64,000 nt of DNA from the NCBI GenBank assembly GCA_023453025.1, contig JAEXUD010000061.1, positions 62,001 to 126,000 on the forward strand, given 5' to 3'. The notes beneath the pieces were generated by a model. The model was given only the letters and a program-made list of their open reading frames with translations, had not been told where the DNA came from and made no database searches. Within the stretch, counting starts at the first letter, position 1, and each line of letters starts with the position of its first letter. This document shows, in pieces, positions 1 through 8,077 of this stretch. A program made the translations under genes and the position numbers. The stretch comes from Bacillota bacterium. Lineage in GTDB: Bacteria; Bacillota; Clostridia; Tissierellales; Sedimentibacteraceae.

Positions 1-745
1 CGTTCATGCCTGCATATCTGGCTGTAGACTTGCTTTCTCCTACTACACTTATTTCGTATCCATGCTTTGTATACATCATGTATATAAACATTACAGCAAC
101 AAGCAGCAATCCTATTATCCATCCGAACTGAATTCCAAAAATCTTGTCTAATTGTGCATTAGGAACAAATCTTGCAATTTTGGGAAATCCTGACGATCCG
201 GGGTCCTTCCAGGGTCCGTCCCTCAAATATGAAATCACGTGCAGTGCTATATAGTTAAGCATCAAGGTAAGCAGGGTTTCATTAGTATTGAACCTTGTTT
301 TAAAATATGCAGGAATCAATCCCCAGAGACCGCCTCCTATAAACCCGACAATAAACATGACAGACAGCAGTATTAAATGAGGCCAGTTGCTGTAAAATAA
401 AGCAAAATACGATGAAAATACCGCACCCATAATAATTTGACCTTCTGCTCCAATGTTCCAGAATTTCATCTTAAATGCTAATGTGACTCCTAATGATGCC
501 ATCAGCAGAGGAATCATAATCTTTACTGTTGCCTGAATTGCCATTTTACTTCTGAAAGCTCCGGAAACTATAGTTCCATAAAGCTCAACAGGGTTGTATC
601 CTATCAATAATATAAATAACCCTCCTGCTGCCAAAGCAAGAATAAAAGCAATAATTCTAAGACGCATTATCTCTGTTTTGGAGCGCTCTGCTCTTTTAAC
701 AGTACGAATAAAGGGTTCTCTTGCTTTTTTATTTATGTTATTCAT
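1..745 (-). CDS. ABC transporter permease, nucleoside/BMP type (partial)
   Basis: Inner-membrane permease of a nucleoside-type ABC importer (BPD_transp_2 family, like YufP/NupP). The frame starts at ATG 745 and runs off the left window edge, so only the N-terminal 248 residues or so are visible. It shows a basic N-terminus, then several hydrophobic segments, and the family-like stretch FKMKFWNIGAEGQIIMGA followed by a conserved GPWKDP region. Its start overlaps the stop of the ATPase gene upstream by 8 bases (ATGAATAA), which indicates translational coupling. A second permease gene is expected beyond the window edge. The family is clear; the exact substrate (purine nucleosides) is inferred from the neighbouring BMP lipoprotein and the purine riboswitch. 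Confidence 0.9.
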   Translation of the reverse strand, partial: MNNINKKAREPFIRTVKRAERSKTEIMRLRIIAFILALAAGGLFILLIGYNPVELYGTIVSGAFRSKMAIQATVKIMIPLLMASLGVTLAFKMKFWNIGAEGQIIMGAVFSSYFALFYSNWPHLILLSVMFIVGFIGGGLWGLIPAYFKTRFNTNETLLTLMLNYIALHVISYLRDGPWKDPGSSGFPKIARFVPNAQLDKIFGIQFGWIIGLLLVAVMFIYMMYTKHGYEISVVGESKSTARYAGMN

Positions 746-2273
746 CCTGATCCACCCCCTTTAAATTCATTCCTGTCATCATAAGTCCTATTTCTTCCTT
801 GGTTGTTTCCTTTGAATTTACTATTCCTTTTACTTCTCCATGACAGAGAACCATGATTCTGTCAGATAACTCCAGAAGCACATCCAAATCCTCACCTATA
901 AATAAAATAGCCACATTTTTTTTCTTTTGCTCATTTAATAAATCATAAATCAAGTAAGAAGAATTAATATCCAGACCTCTTACAGGATAGGCAGTTATCA
1001 GGACATTGGGGTTGGATTCAATCTCCCTTCCTAAAAGAACCTTCTGAACATTCCCTCCTGACATCATGCGTACAGGCATATCAACATTTTGAGTAACAAT
1101 ATCCAATTTTCTAATCAATTCTTCGGACATTCCTCTTGAAGGCTTTTTGTCAACAAAAAATCCTTTATTTTTCTTATATGATTTAAGCATTACATTTTCA
1201 ACCATACCCATTGAGCCTACAAGACCCATTCCAAGCCTGTCTTCGGGTACAAAGCTCATACTGATACCCAATCTTATTATTTCATCAGGTGTCTTGCCTA
1301 TTATATTCTCCTTATTGCAAAGAACAGCTCCGCTTTTTATTTCAATAAGCCCGGCAATTGACTCACAAAGCTCCTTCTGTCCGCTTCCGGCTATTCCGGC
1401 AACTCCTAATATTTCTCCCCTTTTAAGCTTAAAGTTAACATTTTTAAGGGCCGGAGTACCGTCTTCATTTTCAACAGATAAATCTACCACATTTAGAATA
1501 GTTTTTTTATTTGTAATTTCAGGGCGTTCTATTTTTAAGCTGACCGATTTGCCTACCATCAGCTCCGTCAGTTGATTTTCATTTGTATTGGATGTTTCAA
1601 CCGTATCTATCAATTTTCCTTTTCTGAGTATTGCTACCCGGTCACTTATTTCCATAACCTCATTAAGCTTGTGGGTAATAATGATGATTGCACTGCCTTG
1701 TTCCTTCATTTTTCGAAGTATAATGAACAGCTTTTCAGTTTCCTGGGGTGTCAGTACTGCCGTAGGCTCGTCAAGTATGAGAATCTGCGCTCCTCTGTAT
1801 AAAACCTTCATTATTTCAACAGTCTGCTTTTCGCTGACACTCATATTGTATACCTTTTTCTCAGGCTCTATTTCAAGACCAAATTTATTGCTGATGCTCA
1901 GTATTTTTTCTCTCATTATTTTTGTCTTTTCATATTTGCCTTTAGTGCCCAGCACTATATTATCCATTGCATTAAAGACATCAACAAGTTTAAAATGCTG
2001 ATGTATCATACCAATTCCATAATCAATCGCATCGTTTGGAGAACCTATGGTAACTTCTTTTCCCGCAATTGTTATACTGCCGTTGTCAGGATAATAAATA
2101 CCTGACAGCATGTTCATCAATGTTGTCTTTCCGGAGCCGTTTTCACCCAGCAAGGCAATAATTTCACCATACCTGATATTAAGATTGATGCTGTCATTAG
2201 CGACAACATTGCCAAAAAACTTTGATATGTTTTTTAATTCAATAGCGTAATTAGTTTCATTTGACTTTAACAT
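738..2273 (-). CDS. ABC transporter ATP-binding protein, two fused nucleotide-binding domains (nucleoside importer)
   Basis: Energises the nucleoside importer. The 511-residue protein carries two tandem ABC ATPase domains, as in YufO/NupO and sugar-type RbsA. Domain 1 has Walker A GENGSGKTT at residues 43-51 and Walker B with LDEPTAVLTP. Domain 2 has a degenerate P-loop (GIAGSGQKE) and signature MSGGNVQKV, a usual asymmetry in this family. The frame is open further upstream to 2357, but I place the start at ATG 2273 because GGGAG lies a few bases before it and the homologous domain starts directly after; the upstream extension would run through a hairpin. It lies between the lipoprotein and permease genes in one operon. 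Confidence 0.92.
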   Translation of the reverse strand: MLKSNETNYAIELKNISKFFGNVVANDSINLNIRYGEIIALLGENGSGKTTLMNMLSGIYYPDNGSITIAGKEVTIGSPNDAIDYGIGMIHQHFKLVDVFNAMDNIVLGTKGKYEKTKIMREKILSISNKFGLEIEPEKKVYNMSVSEKQTVEIMKVLYRGAQILILDEPTAVLTPQETEKLFIILRKMKEQGSAIIIITHKLNEVMEISDRVAILRKGKLIDTVETSNTNENQLTELMVGKSVSLKIERPEITNKKTILNVVDLSVENEDGTPALKNVNFKLKRGEILGVAGIAGSGQKELCESIAGLIEIKSGAVLCNKENIIGKTPDEIIRLGISMSFVPEDRLGMGLVGSMGMVENVMLKSYKKNKGFFVDKKPSRGMSEELIRKLDIVTQNVDMPVRMMSGGNVQKVLLGREIESNPNVLITAYPVRGLDINSSYLIYDLLNEQKKKNVAILFIGEDLDVLLELSDRIMVLCHGEVKGIVNSKETTKEEIGLMMTGMNLKGVDQDE

Positions 2274-2324
2274 GCCTGCTCCCATCTTTGCCTGAAATTG
2301 ATTTCTTTTATAAACATAAATTAT

Positions 2325-2371
2325 AATGTCATTCTGCCGGCAGTGGGGGGACTGCAAATCAGAATGACATT
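2325..2371. repeat. Intercistronic hairpin with TCATTCTG arms
   Basis: Twelve-base arms AATGTCATTCTG (2325-2336) and CAGAATGACATT (2360-2371) pair perfectly; inside them GCAGT/ACTGC (2340-2344, 2351-2355) makes a second stem with a G6 loop. It sits between the lipoprotein stop and the ATPase start on the minus strand. There is no U-run, so it looks like an mRNA-stabilising or attenuating hairpin rather than a terminator. The arm sequence resembles the TCATTCTGAG repeats at 28.2, 38.9 and 63.3 kb. Confidence 0.6.
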
Positions 2372-2378
2372 AAACAAA

Positions 2379-3560
2379 TTATTTAACCTCTACAGTCTTA
2401 AAGTACCAGTTTATTCCTCCGGTAATCGCAGCATCATCCAGTGTTTTTCCTTCTTCTCCAACTGTCTTGCCGTCATTAGTTTCAATTACGCCGTCAAATA
2501 CATTGAAGCTTCCGTCCATTATTGTTTTCTCCGCTTCTTGTATTGCTTCTTGAGTACCTTCAGCTGCTACACTTTCATTAATAGGTGATATACCAACCAT
2601 TCCTTCAATCATACCGCCATAATAGTTTTCGCCTGCCCAAGTTCCGTTTATTACATTTTCAACTGCAGTTTTATAATAAGCCGACCAATCCCATACTGCA
2701 GAAGTAATAGTTGCTTTAGGTGCATCCTTTGACATGTCTGAGTTGTATCCGATTCCCCATTTACCTGCCTTTTCTGCTTCAAGCTGAGGGTTAGGCGTAT
2801 CACAGTGCTGAGCTATAACATCACAGCCTTCAGCCAAAAGTGCCTTTGCCGCATTTGTTTCCTCTTCCGGTGAATACCAGCTGTTAGTTACCTTTACAAG
2901 AACCTTGGCTTCGGGATTTACTGAGTAAACTCCCATTGCAAATGCATTGATACCTCCTGTTACTTCAGAATTTTCCTGTCCCATTGCTGCAACATATCCT
3001 ATTTTATTGCTTTCTGTTTTTAAACCGGCTGCAATACCGCTTAAATATCTTGCTTGATAAATTCTTCCGAAATAATTATTGAAGTTGGTTCCGTTGCTCT
3101 TATATCCTGATCCATGTGAGAATATAACCTCCGGATATTCAGCTGCCAATGCTTCCAATGTGTCCATGTATCCCCAGCTTGTACCAAAAACGATGTTTGC
3201 TCCTTCTTCTATGGCCTCAAGAATTGCTGTTTCAGTTGCTGTCGGGTCTGTATCATTAACATTGTTCTTACGGATTATCTGGCTGTCATCAAGCCCCAGT
3301 GCTTCTTGCATTCCAACTATACCCTGATCATGTGCGTAAGTATAGCCTGAACCATCAGCAGGGTTTCCTATATGAATAACTGCCACTTTTATATCTTCCT
3401 TTGCAATTGCAGGGAATACGCCTGTTTCATTTTCGGCAGGTGTTTCAGCTGCAGGTGTTTCTGACTCTGGTTGTTCCGGCTGCGCTGTATTATCAGGTGC
3501 GCAGGCAGAAAGAGAAAAGATTAATACAAGTGATAAAATAATGCTAAATAACTTTTTCAT
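2379..3560 (-). CDS. BMP family substrate-binding lipoprotein of nucleoside ABC importer
   Basis: Extracytoplasmic binding protein that delivers the ligand to the permeases encoded downstream; relatives (PnrA/TmpC, Med, BmpA) bind purine nucleosides. The 393-residue product has a lipoprotein signal peptide with lipobox LSAC and the lipidated Cys at residue 20, then a Pro/Glu-rich linker (about 22-45), then the BMP fold with family-like stretches such as AVIHIGNPADGSGYTYAHDQG and NYYGGMIEGMVGISP. AAGGAG precedes ATG 3560. It is first in the operon, behind a guanine-type riboswitch, which supports guanosine, inosine or another purine as ligand; the precise ligand is inference. Confidence 0.92.
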   Translation of the reverse strand: MKKLFSIILSLVLIFSLSACAPDNTAQPEQPESETPAAETPAENETGVFPAIAKEDIKVAVIHIGNPADGSGYTYAHDQGIVGMQEALGLDDSQIIRKNNVNDTDPTATETAILEAIEEGANIVFGTSWGYMDTLEALAAEYPEVIFSHGSGYKSNGTNFNNYFGRIYQARYLSGIAAGLKTESNKIGYVAAMGQENSEVTGGINAFAMGVYSVNPEAKVLVKVTNSWYSPEEETNAAKALLAEGCDVIAQHCDTPNPQLEAEKAGKWGIGYNSDMSKDAPKATITSAVWDWSAYYKTAVENVINGTWAGENYYGGMIEGMVGISPINESVAAEGTQEAIQEAEKTIMDGSFNVFDGVIETNDGKTVGEEGKTLDDAAITGGINWYFKTVEVK

Positions 3561-3678
3561 GTTAGTCTCCTTATTTTTTTATATATGATAAAAAGCAAAA
3601 CGTATATGCGTTTTTTCTTTTTATATCGTTTGGAAAATCCTTTTAGAATTCGTTCTGAAAATAGGTCAGAACATAAAT

Positions 3679-3704
3679 AATGCGCCTAGAAATCCAGACG
3701 CATC
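3679..3704 (-). promoter_or_regulatory. Hairpin downstream of purine aptamer (possible expression platform)
   Basis: On the minus strand GATGCGTCTGG, loop ATTT, CTAGGCGCATT form an 11-pair stem including several G-U pairs, just 3' of the aptamer. The following bases (ATTTATGTTCTG) are not a clean U-run, so it is only a candidate for the terminator of the switch; a second stem GTTCTGA/TCAGAAC follows at about 3654-3674. Confidence 0.45.
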
Positions 3705-3721
3705 AAATAAATAAAATAACA

Positions 3722-3790
3722 ATCAATAGTCAAACAATTTACGGTTGTCTGGTAGAAACTTTGGAACCATATTATCCACATTATATTGAT
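3722..3790 (-). promoter_or_regulatory. Purine riboswitch aptamer, guanine/hypoxanthine class
   Basis: Read on the minus strand, the P1 strands ATCAATA and TATTGAT enclose the conserved purine-aptamer core: AATATGG, then GTTTCTACC, then CCGTAAA, then GACTA before P1 closes. The base corresponding to position 74 of the xpt aptamer is C (GAC-TAT), which specifies guanine or hypoxanthine; adenine aptamers have U there. The J2/3 sequence is canonical, arguing against a 2'-deoxyguanosine variant. It lies about 160 bases upstream of the BMP lipoprotein gene, so purine excess should switch off purine/nucleoside uptake. Confidence 0.93.
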
Positions 3791-3827
3791 GCGTATATTA
3801 AATTTTACAATTCTTCACTGCAATATT

Positions 3828-3856
3828 ATTATAATATATGAAATAAGAATAAGCAA
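3828..3856 (-). promoter_or_regulatory. Promoter of the nucleoside importer operon
   Basis: Minus strand TTGCTT (3856-3851), 17-base spacer, TATAAT (3833-3828). The predicted start near 3821 lies about 30 bases before the riboswitch, giving a leader of about 260 bases. Confidence 0.65.
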
Positions 3857-3925
3857 TAATTATTTTTTGATTAATTTTCGTATTATAAGATATTATTTTG
3901 GTTTATATCCGCTCATACTTCGTGT

Positions 3926-4678
3926 TTACTTGATCAATAAACCAACCGGGCAATGGTCGCTGCCCATGTATTCGGGGCAGATGAATGCATCCTCCAGAGT
4001 ATCCTTAAAAGCTTTTGATGTTATAAAATAATCGATTCTCCACCCGATATTTCTTTCCCTTGATTTTGCAAAATTAGACCACCATGAATATGCATCTTCC
4101 TTGTCAGGATAAAAATATCTGAAAGTATCAATAAAACCGGCTTCTACAAGCTCTGTCATCTTGCTTCTTTCTTCATCAGTAAATCCTGCATTTTTTCTGT
4201 TTGTCTTAGGATTTTTTAAATCTATCTCCTTATGTGCAACGTTTAAATCCCCGCACATGATAACATGTTTATTTTCATTCAGCTTCAGAAGATACTTTCT
4301 GAAGTCATCCTCCCAGATCATTCTGTAGTCAAGTCTTTCCAGCGCTCTTTTAGAATTCGGAGTATACACATTTACCAGATAAAAATTATCAAACTCAAGC
4401 GTTATTACTCTTCCTTCCTTGTCATGCTCATCTATTCCAAGGCCATATGATACTGACAACGGTTTTTCCTTTGTAAATACAGCCGTGCCAGAATAACCCT
4501 TCTTTTGGGCATAGCTCCAATAATCATAATAGCCATGTAAATCAAGCTCTATCTGCCCCTCCTGCAGCTTCGTTTCCTGCAGGCAGAAAATATCTGCATC
4601 CAATTCCTTGAACGTATCCATAAAGCCTTTGTTCACACATGCTCTTAAACCATTAACATTCCATGATATTAATTTCAT
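3926..4678 (-). CDS. exoA: Exodeoxyribonuclease III / AP endonuclease
   Basis: Base-excision-repair enzyme that cuts abasic sites and removes 3' blocking groups. The 250-residue protein is full length for the ExoA/XthA family. Visible catalytic motifs: SWNVNGLRA near the N-terminus, QET with the metal-binding Glu at residue 35, GDLNVAH in the middle, and GSDHCP near the C-terminus containing the catalytic Asp-His. GGGAG precedes ATG 4678. It stands alone on the minus strand; its leader carries the structured repeat described at 4714-4770. Assignment is firm. Confidence 0.97.
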   Translation of the reverse strand: MKLISWNVNGLRACVNKGFMDTFKELDADIFCLQETKLQEGQIELDLHGYYDYWSYAQKKGYSGTAVFTKEKPLSVSYGLGIDEHDKEGRVITLEFDNFYLVNVYTPNSKRALERLDYRMIWEDDFRKYLLKLNENKHVIMCGDLNVAHKEIDLKNPKTNRKNAGFTDEERSKMTELVEAGFIDTFRYFYPDKEDAYSWWSNFAKSRERNIGWRIDYFITSKAFKDTLEDAFICPEYMGSDHCPVGLLIK

Positions 4679-4713
4679 ACAAACTCCCTTACTCTTTTGT
4701 TATAAGATGATAA

Positions 4714-4770
4714 CAGGCTCCATCACCAATTTGTTTGCTCCCTAGGGTCGCTCAAATTGGGTTAGGGCTA
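4714..4770 (-). repeat. Structured repeat in exoA leader (copy A)
   Basis: Minus-strand order: GCCCTAACC, then CCAATTTG and CAAATTGG arms (plus-strand positions 4753-4760 and 4726-4733) enclosing AGCGACCCTAGGGAGCAAA, then TGATGGAGCCTG. The same arrangement with changed but still pairable arms occurs at 32613-32722 upstream of pyrB. Confidence 0.6.
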
Positions 4771-4771
4771 T

Positions 4772-4800
4772 AAAACAAAAGGGCTTAGCCCTTTGTTTTT
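4772..4800 (-). terminator. Terminator of the tadA-racemase-tautomerase operon
   Basis: AAAGGGC/GCCCTTT stem with a TTA loop, flanked by A-rich and T-rich tracts so that it could work in both directions; it begins at the tautomerase stop codon. Confidence 0.75.
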
Positions 4801-4988
4801 TATTTGTCGTCGCATTTAAGAACTCCGCCCTGAGAATAATTTTCAAACTCCATTTCCCTTATGATTATCTTTACAGCTTCCTTAGGGCAGTTGGCAGTTT
4901 CAACAACTGCTTGAGTAACCTTTTCTGCAAGGGCTCTTTTTTGCTCCAACGTTCTTCCTTTAAGCATTTCAACTTGAATTATTGGCAT
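4800..4988 (-). CDS. 4-oxalocrotonate tautomerase family protein
   Basis: Small tautomerase-superfamily protein, 62 residues, the usual size of the 4-OT subunit, which works as a hexamer. After Met removal it begins with the catalytic Pro (PIIQVEMLKGRT), and Arg12 (counting Met) could be the binding arginine; a further Arg in IIIREM matches the expected second one. The physiological substrate of stand-alone clostridial members is not known. It is the last gene of a compact operon with tadA and an amino-acid racemase, 19 bases after the racemase stop. Confidence 0.88.
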   Translation of the reverse strand: MPIIQVEMLKGRTLEQKRALAEKVTQAVVETANCPKEAVKIIIREMEFENYSQGGVLKCDDK

Positions 4989-5007
4989 AACATCCTCCTT
5001 ATGGTTT

Positions 5008-6108
5008 TTATTTATAATTATTTCTAATTATTTTCTTTTTAATATATTTTGATAATGTTGTAAAAAGCATTGCCTGATACAACACATTAAATTCTATTAT
5101 GTCACCTAATTTATATTCATTTTTGCAGTCATGAATGTCCAATATTGTATGGTCGCTGCTGGCGCCCAGTACCTTGATATCCTTGTCCCTGGGAACAAGC
5201 TTTGAAGAATCACCCACATCCTGATTTCCTAATGCAACTATTGCTCTTTTTCTGATTCCATTGTCTGTATATTGAGCATGCTCTCCAAATGCGTTTACCA
5301 TCAGCTCTCCTACAGGATGTGTAGGTTTTTCATTAACCTCCACAATTTGAGCCTTCAAAACAAATGTATCCTTATCTAATCCTGCTATATCAGTTTTCCA
5401 GTATAAAGGCAAGTCCTGAGTGTTGTTAATTCCCTCTCCTATTCTCAAATGATTGATTTTATCAGGCACACCACCCCTGACCAGCAAAGGCAAGGTTGTT
5501 GTTCCGCCGCCTGATACAATATTAAGCCTTCTGTTTATTAATTTTTCTATGTCCTTTGCAGCCTCAGAAAGCTCACTTAAATTCTCGGTTGTCGGCGCCA
5601 CAGAACCGTAGCAGCTTAAATTTGCTCCAATGCCTTCAAGTGTTAAATTATTCAGCTCGTATTCAACCAGCTGGGAAAGATTAATTAATTCATTTCTTGT
5701 AAATACGCCTTCCCTTAAATCTCCCAGGTCATACATCAAGACAACACCGTATGATTTGTTTTGTTTCCTGGCTTCCTTATTTAAATTAATCAATGCTTCC
5801 TTTTCCGAAACAAGGCACATCTCACTGTACCTAACAACATCCTCAATTTCACAAAGCATCGGAATTCTGACTAACAGGAGCGGTACATCAAACCCCTTTG
5901 TCTTAAGAGCTTTTAACTGGCCAATTCTTGAGCTTCCTATTTGTACGCATCCTCCGTCTGCCATAGCTTTGGCACCGGCAGCTATGCCGCCAAACCCTTT
6001 TATAATTCCGGCAACCTTGATATTTTTTCTGTCACACAGAGAAGTTATAATTTTTGTATTTGAATAAATTTTCCCCAAGTCAACTTCAAGTATCGGATAT
6101 TTTTCCAT
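5008..6108 (-). CDS. PLP-dependent amino-acid racemase, alanine-racemase N-domain fold (ornithine racemase-like)
   Basis: Racemase of the alanine-racemase N-terminal superfamily, resembling the ornithine racemase described from amino-acid-fermenting clostridia. The 366-residue protein starts with YPILEVDLGKIYSNTK, and the PLP Schiff-base lysine is probably Lys37 in VAGIIKGFGG. Later motifs YDLGDLREGVF and NLSCYGS fit barrel strands, and VSGGGTTTLPLL resembles the phosphate-binding loop. If it is an ornithine racemase it would feed D-ornithine into oxidative ornithine fermentation, but no other genes of that pathway are next to it, so substrate is inference. It is 12 bases downstream of tadA. 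Confidence 0.82.
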   Translation of the reverse strand: MEKYPILEVDLGKIYSNTKIITSLCDRKNIKVAGIIKGFGGIAAGAKAMADGGCVQIGSSRIGQLKALKTKGFDVPLLLVRIPMLCEIEDVVRYSEMCLVSEKEALINLNKEARKQNKSYGVVLMYDLGDLREGVFTRNELINLSQLVEYELNNLTLEGIGANLSCYGSVAPTTENLSELSEAAKDIEKLINRRLNIVSGGGTTTLPLLVRGGVPDKINHLRIGEGINNTQDLPLYWKTDIAGLDKDTFVLKAQIVEVNEKPTHPVGELMVNAFGEHAQYTDNGIRKRAIVALGNQDVGDSSKLVPRDKDIKVLGASSDHTILDIHDCKNEYKLGDIIEFNVLYQAMLFTTLSKYIKKKIIRNNYK

Positions 6109-6120
6109 TTAGTACTCCCT

Positions 6121-6576
6121 TTATTTCTTAGAATTTCTTAGCTTTTCAAAAAATAATTTCAATATACCTGAGCAGTCTTCTTCCAGCACTCCGAATTTTA
6201 CATTTATTTTATGATTTAATTGATCCATTTGAACAATATTCATAACAGAGCCGCACGCTCCTGTCTTTAAATCCTCAGCCCCTATTACCAAGCGTTCAAC
6301 TCTGGCATTTACCAAGGCTCCTGCACACATTGAGCATGGTTCCAGAGTAACGTACATGGTGCAGCCGGGAAGCCTCCAGCCTCCCAAATTACTGCAGGCA
6401 TTTTTAATTGCAGAAATCTCTGCATGTAAAGTCGCATCCTTCAAGGTTTCTTTTTGATTGTACCCTCTGCCCACAATTTCACCGTTTCTTACAATAACGG
6501 CACCTATAGGAACCTCATTTATTTCATACGCCTTATATGCCTCCTTCAAGGCTTCCTTCATAAAAAATTCATCCAT
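6121..6576 (-). CDS. tadA: tRNA-specific adenosine deaminase
   Basis: Converts A34 to inosine in the tRNA-Arg(ACG) wobble position. The 151-residue protein has the zinc deaminase motifs HAE (His51, Glu53) and PCSMC (Cys81, Cys84), and the family-like ending region GACGSVMNI. The Shine-Dalgarno sequence before ATG 6576 is weak (GCAGGT). It is first in an operon with the racemase and tautomerase, an arrangement without an evident functional link to tRNA editing. A general cytidine deaminase is less likely given VPIGAVIV and AGALVNARVERLV. Confidence 0.93.
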   Translation of the reverse strand: MDEFFMKEALKEAYKAYEINEVPIGAVIVRNGEIVGRGYNQKETLKDATLHAEISAIKNACSNLGGWRLPGCTMYVTLEPCSMCAGALVNARVERLVIGAEDLKTGACGSVMNIVQMDQLNHKINVKFGVLEEDCSGILKLFFEKLRNSKK

Positions 6577-6783
6577 ATTATACCTGCTGCATATTGTTTC
6601 TACTTAGTTAATTATAAATTATTATTTACATATAAGTCAATACATATGTCTTTAATTACCTGTTTACTTTTTATCAAAACAAATTTATAATTAAACTAAA
6701 ATATGTGGAACATTTTGATGATTTTATCAGTCTATATAAATGGAATATAAGCGAATATAGTTCCGTATTGAAGGAGGACAAAC

Positions 6784-7821
6784 TTGAAAAAAATTGTAAA
6801 AAGAATATCCGTCTTTGGATTATGTATATGCCTGAGTGCCAATTCATTTGCTTATGCAGGAGTTTTAGACGCCATTACTGATACAAGCACTACAGATGAA
6901 ATCAATGAAGAGGCAGAAAATAATCAGGAAATTTCAGATATGGATGTAACCTCTGCCGAAGCTGAAGAATCTGGTATTTCTTTTAGTGATATCGAGGGTC
7001 ATTGGGCAAAAAATTGGATAGAAGAAGCGGTTACACTTGGGTTTGTATCGGGCTATGAAGACGGCACATTCAGACCTGACAGAACAATTACAAGAGCAGA
7101 ATTTTCAAAATTGATGAACAGCGCTCTTCATACTGAGAAAAAAGCAGATCTGAGCTTTTCAGATGTAAGCAATACCGAATGGTTTTATGGGGAAATACAA
7201 AAGTCCGTAGCTTCAGGTTTCTTTTCAGGATATGAAAACAACACCTTCAGGCCAAATAACCCCATAAAAAGGGAAGAGGTTGCAAAGGTTGTAAGCTCAT
7301 CCATAACAGCCGGAGGCGTAGAAGGAGAAGGTGCCACCCTGCTGGATGATTACAGCACCATACAGGACTGGGCAAAAGAAAGCGTCAATACTGTATATAA
7401 CAAAGGGTATATACTTGGTTATCCCGAAGGCGTATACCGTCCTGCAAAGGCTTTAACAAGAGCAGAGGCCGTAAAAATTATTTATGAAATTATTGATAAT
7501 GAAAATATAGAGAGAGGATTTAATATAACAAACTACAATGAATTATACACAAGCGCTGTTGTCGTAGGAGATTTGTATATTTTGGATTCAGTAGGTTCAG
7601 GAAATGTTTATATAAAAAATGTAGTTGTTCTGGGTGACATTGTTGTTAAAGCATCTAATGTAAAATCAGTTGAACTTTCTGACGTAAGAGCAAGAAACGT
7701 CATAGTAGAAAATGAAAGCAACCCCGTAAAAATAGTGTGCAATGACAATGTCTCAATAGCCGCAACTCATCTGCCGCCTATAGCAACCGTTCAGCGAATC
7801 GGTAACAATATAAATATATAA
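6784..7821 (+). CDS. S-layer homology domain protein
   Basis: Exported cell-wall protein of 345 residues. The start is TTG 6784, preceded by AAGGAGG at good distance. A signal peptide covers about residues 1-25 (MKKIVKRISVFGLCICLS, cleavage near AYA). Three SLH domains follow at about 60-115, 120-175 and 185-240, each with the typical GYEDGTFRP / GYENNTFRP / GYPEGVYRP core and TRAE or KREE motif; these bind pyruvylated secondary wall polymer. The C-terminal 85 residues form a Val-rich, probably beta-strand repeat region (VYIKNVVVLGDIVV) of unknown role. It is monocistronic with its own terminator. Confidence 0.9.
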   Translation: MKKIVKRISVFGLCICLSANSFAYAGVLDAITDTSTTDEINEEAENNQEISDMDVTSAEAEESGISFSDIEGHWAKNWIEEAVTLGFVSGYEDGTFRPDRTITRAEFSKLMNSALHTEKKADLSFSDVSNTEWFYGEIQKSVASGFFSGYENNTFRPNNPIKREEVAKVVSSSITAGGVEGEGATLLDDYSTIQDWAKESVNTVYNKGYILGYPEGVYRPAKALTRAEAVKIIYEIIDNENIERGFNITNYNELYTSAVVVGDLYILDSVGSGNVYIKNVVVLGDIVVKASNVKSVELSDVRARNVIVENESNPVKIVCNDNVSIAATHLPPIATVQRIGNNINI

Positions 7822-7894
7822 ATAATTCAAAAATTCAAAAGAAGGATATGAATTTACAAAAGGACGGGACGTCCTTGCCGTTAAGTGGGGTGCT

Positions 7895-7954
7895 CAGTAA
7901 ACGCCGAAGGGGGACATAGGTCCCCCTAGCGGAAGTTGCGGAGCAACTTTTTTT
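7895..7954 (+). terminator. Two hairpins ending in U-run after the SLH gene
   Basis: AGGGGGAC/GTCCCCCT hairpin with an ATAG loop around 7903-7926, then AAGTTGC (7933-7939), GGA loop, GCAACTT (7943-7949) and seven T. The second is a standard intrinsic terminator. Confidence 0.8.
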
Positions 7955-8028
7955 ATATGCACTATTTTTAATAACAAAAAATTTATTGAGCTATTTATAT
8001 TTCGTTTAATTAAATTGATTGCTCTTCA

Positions 8029-8061
8029 CACCAAAATGATTAAAATTTAATCATTTTGGTG
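8029..8061. repeat. Perfect 16-bp palindrome between convergent genes
   Basis: CACCAAAATGATTAAA (8029-8044), one A, then its exact reverse complement (8046-8061). No U-run lies directly after it in either direction, although A8 follows on plus. It could terminate convergent transcription imperfectly or be a protein-binding site. Confidence 0.6.
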
Positions 8062-8077
8062 CAAAAAAAAACTTGAT

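Noticed and set aside
7855..7954. GC-richer folded stretch after the SLH gene considered as a small RNA
   Set aside because: The structure is explained by two successive terminator hairpins, and no promoter is seen in front.
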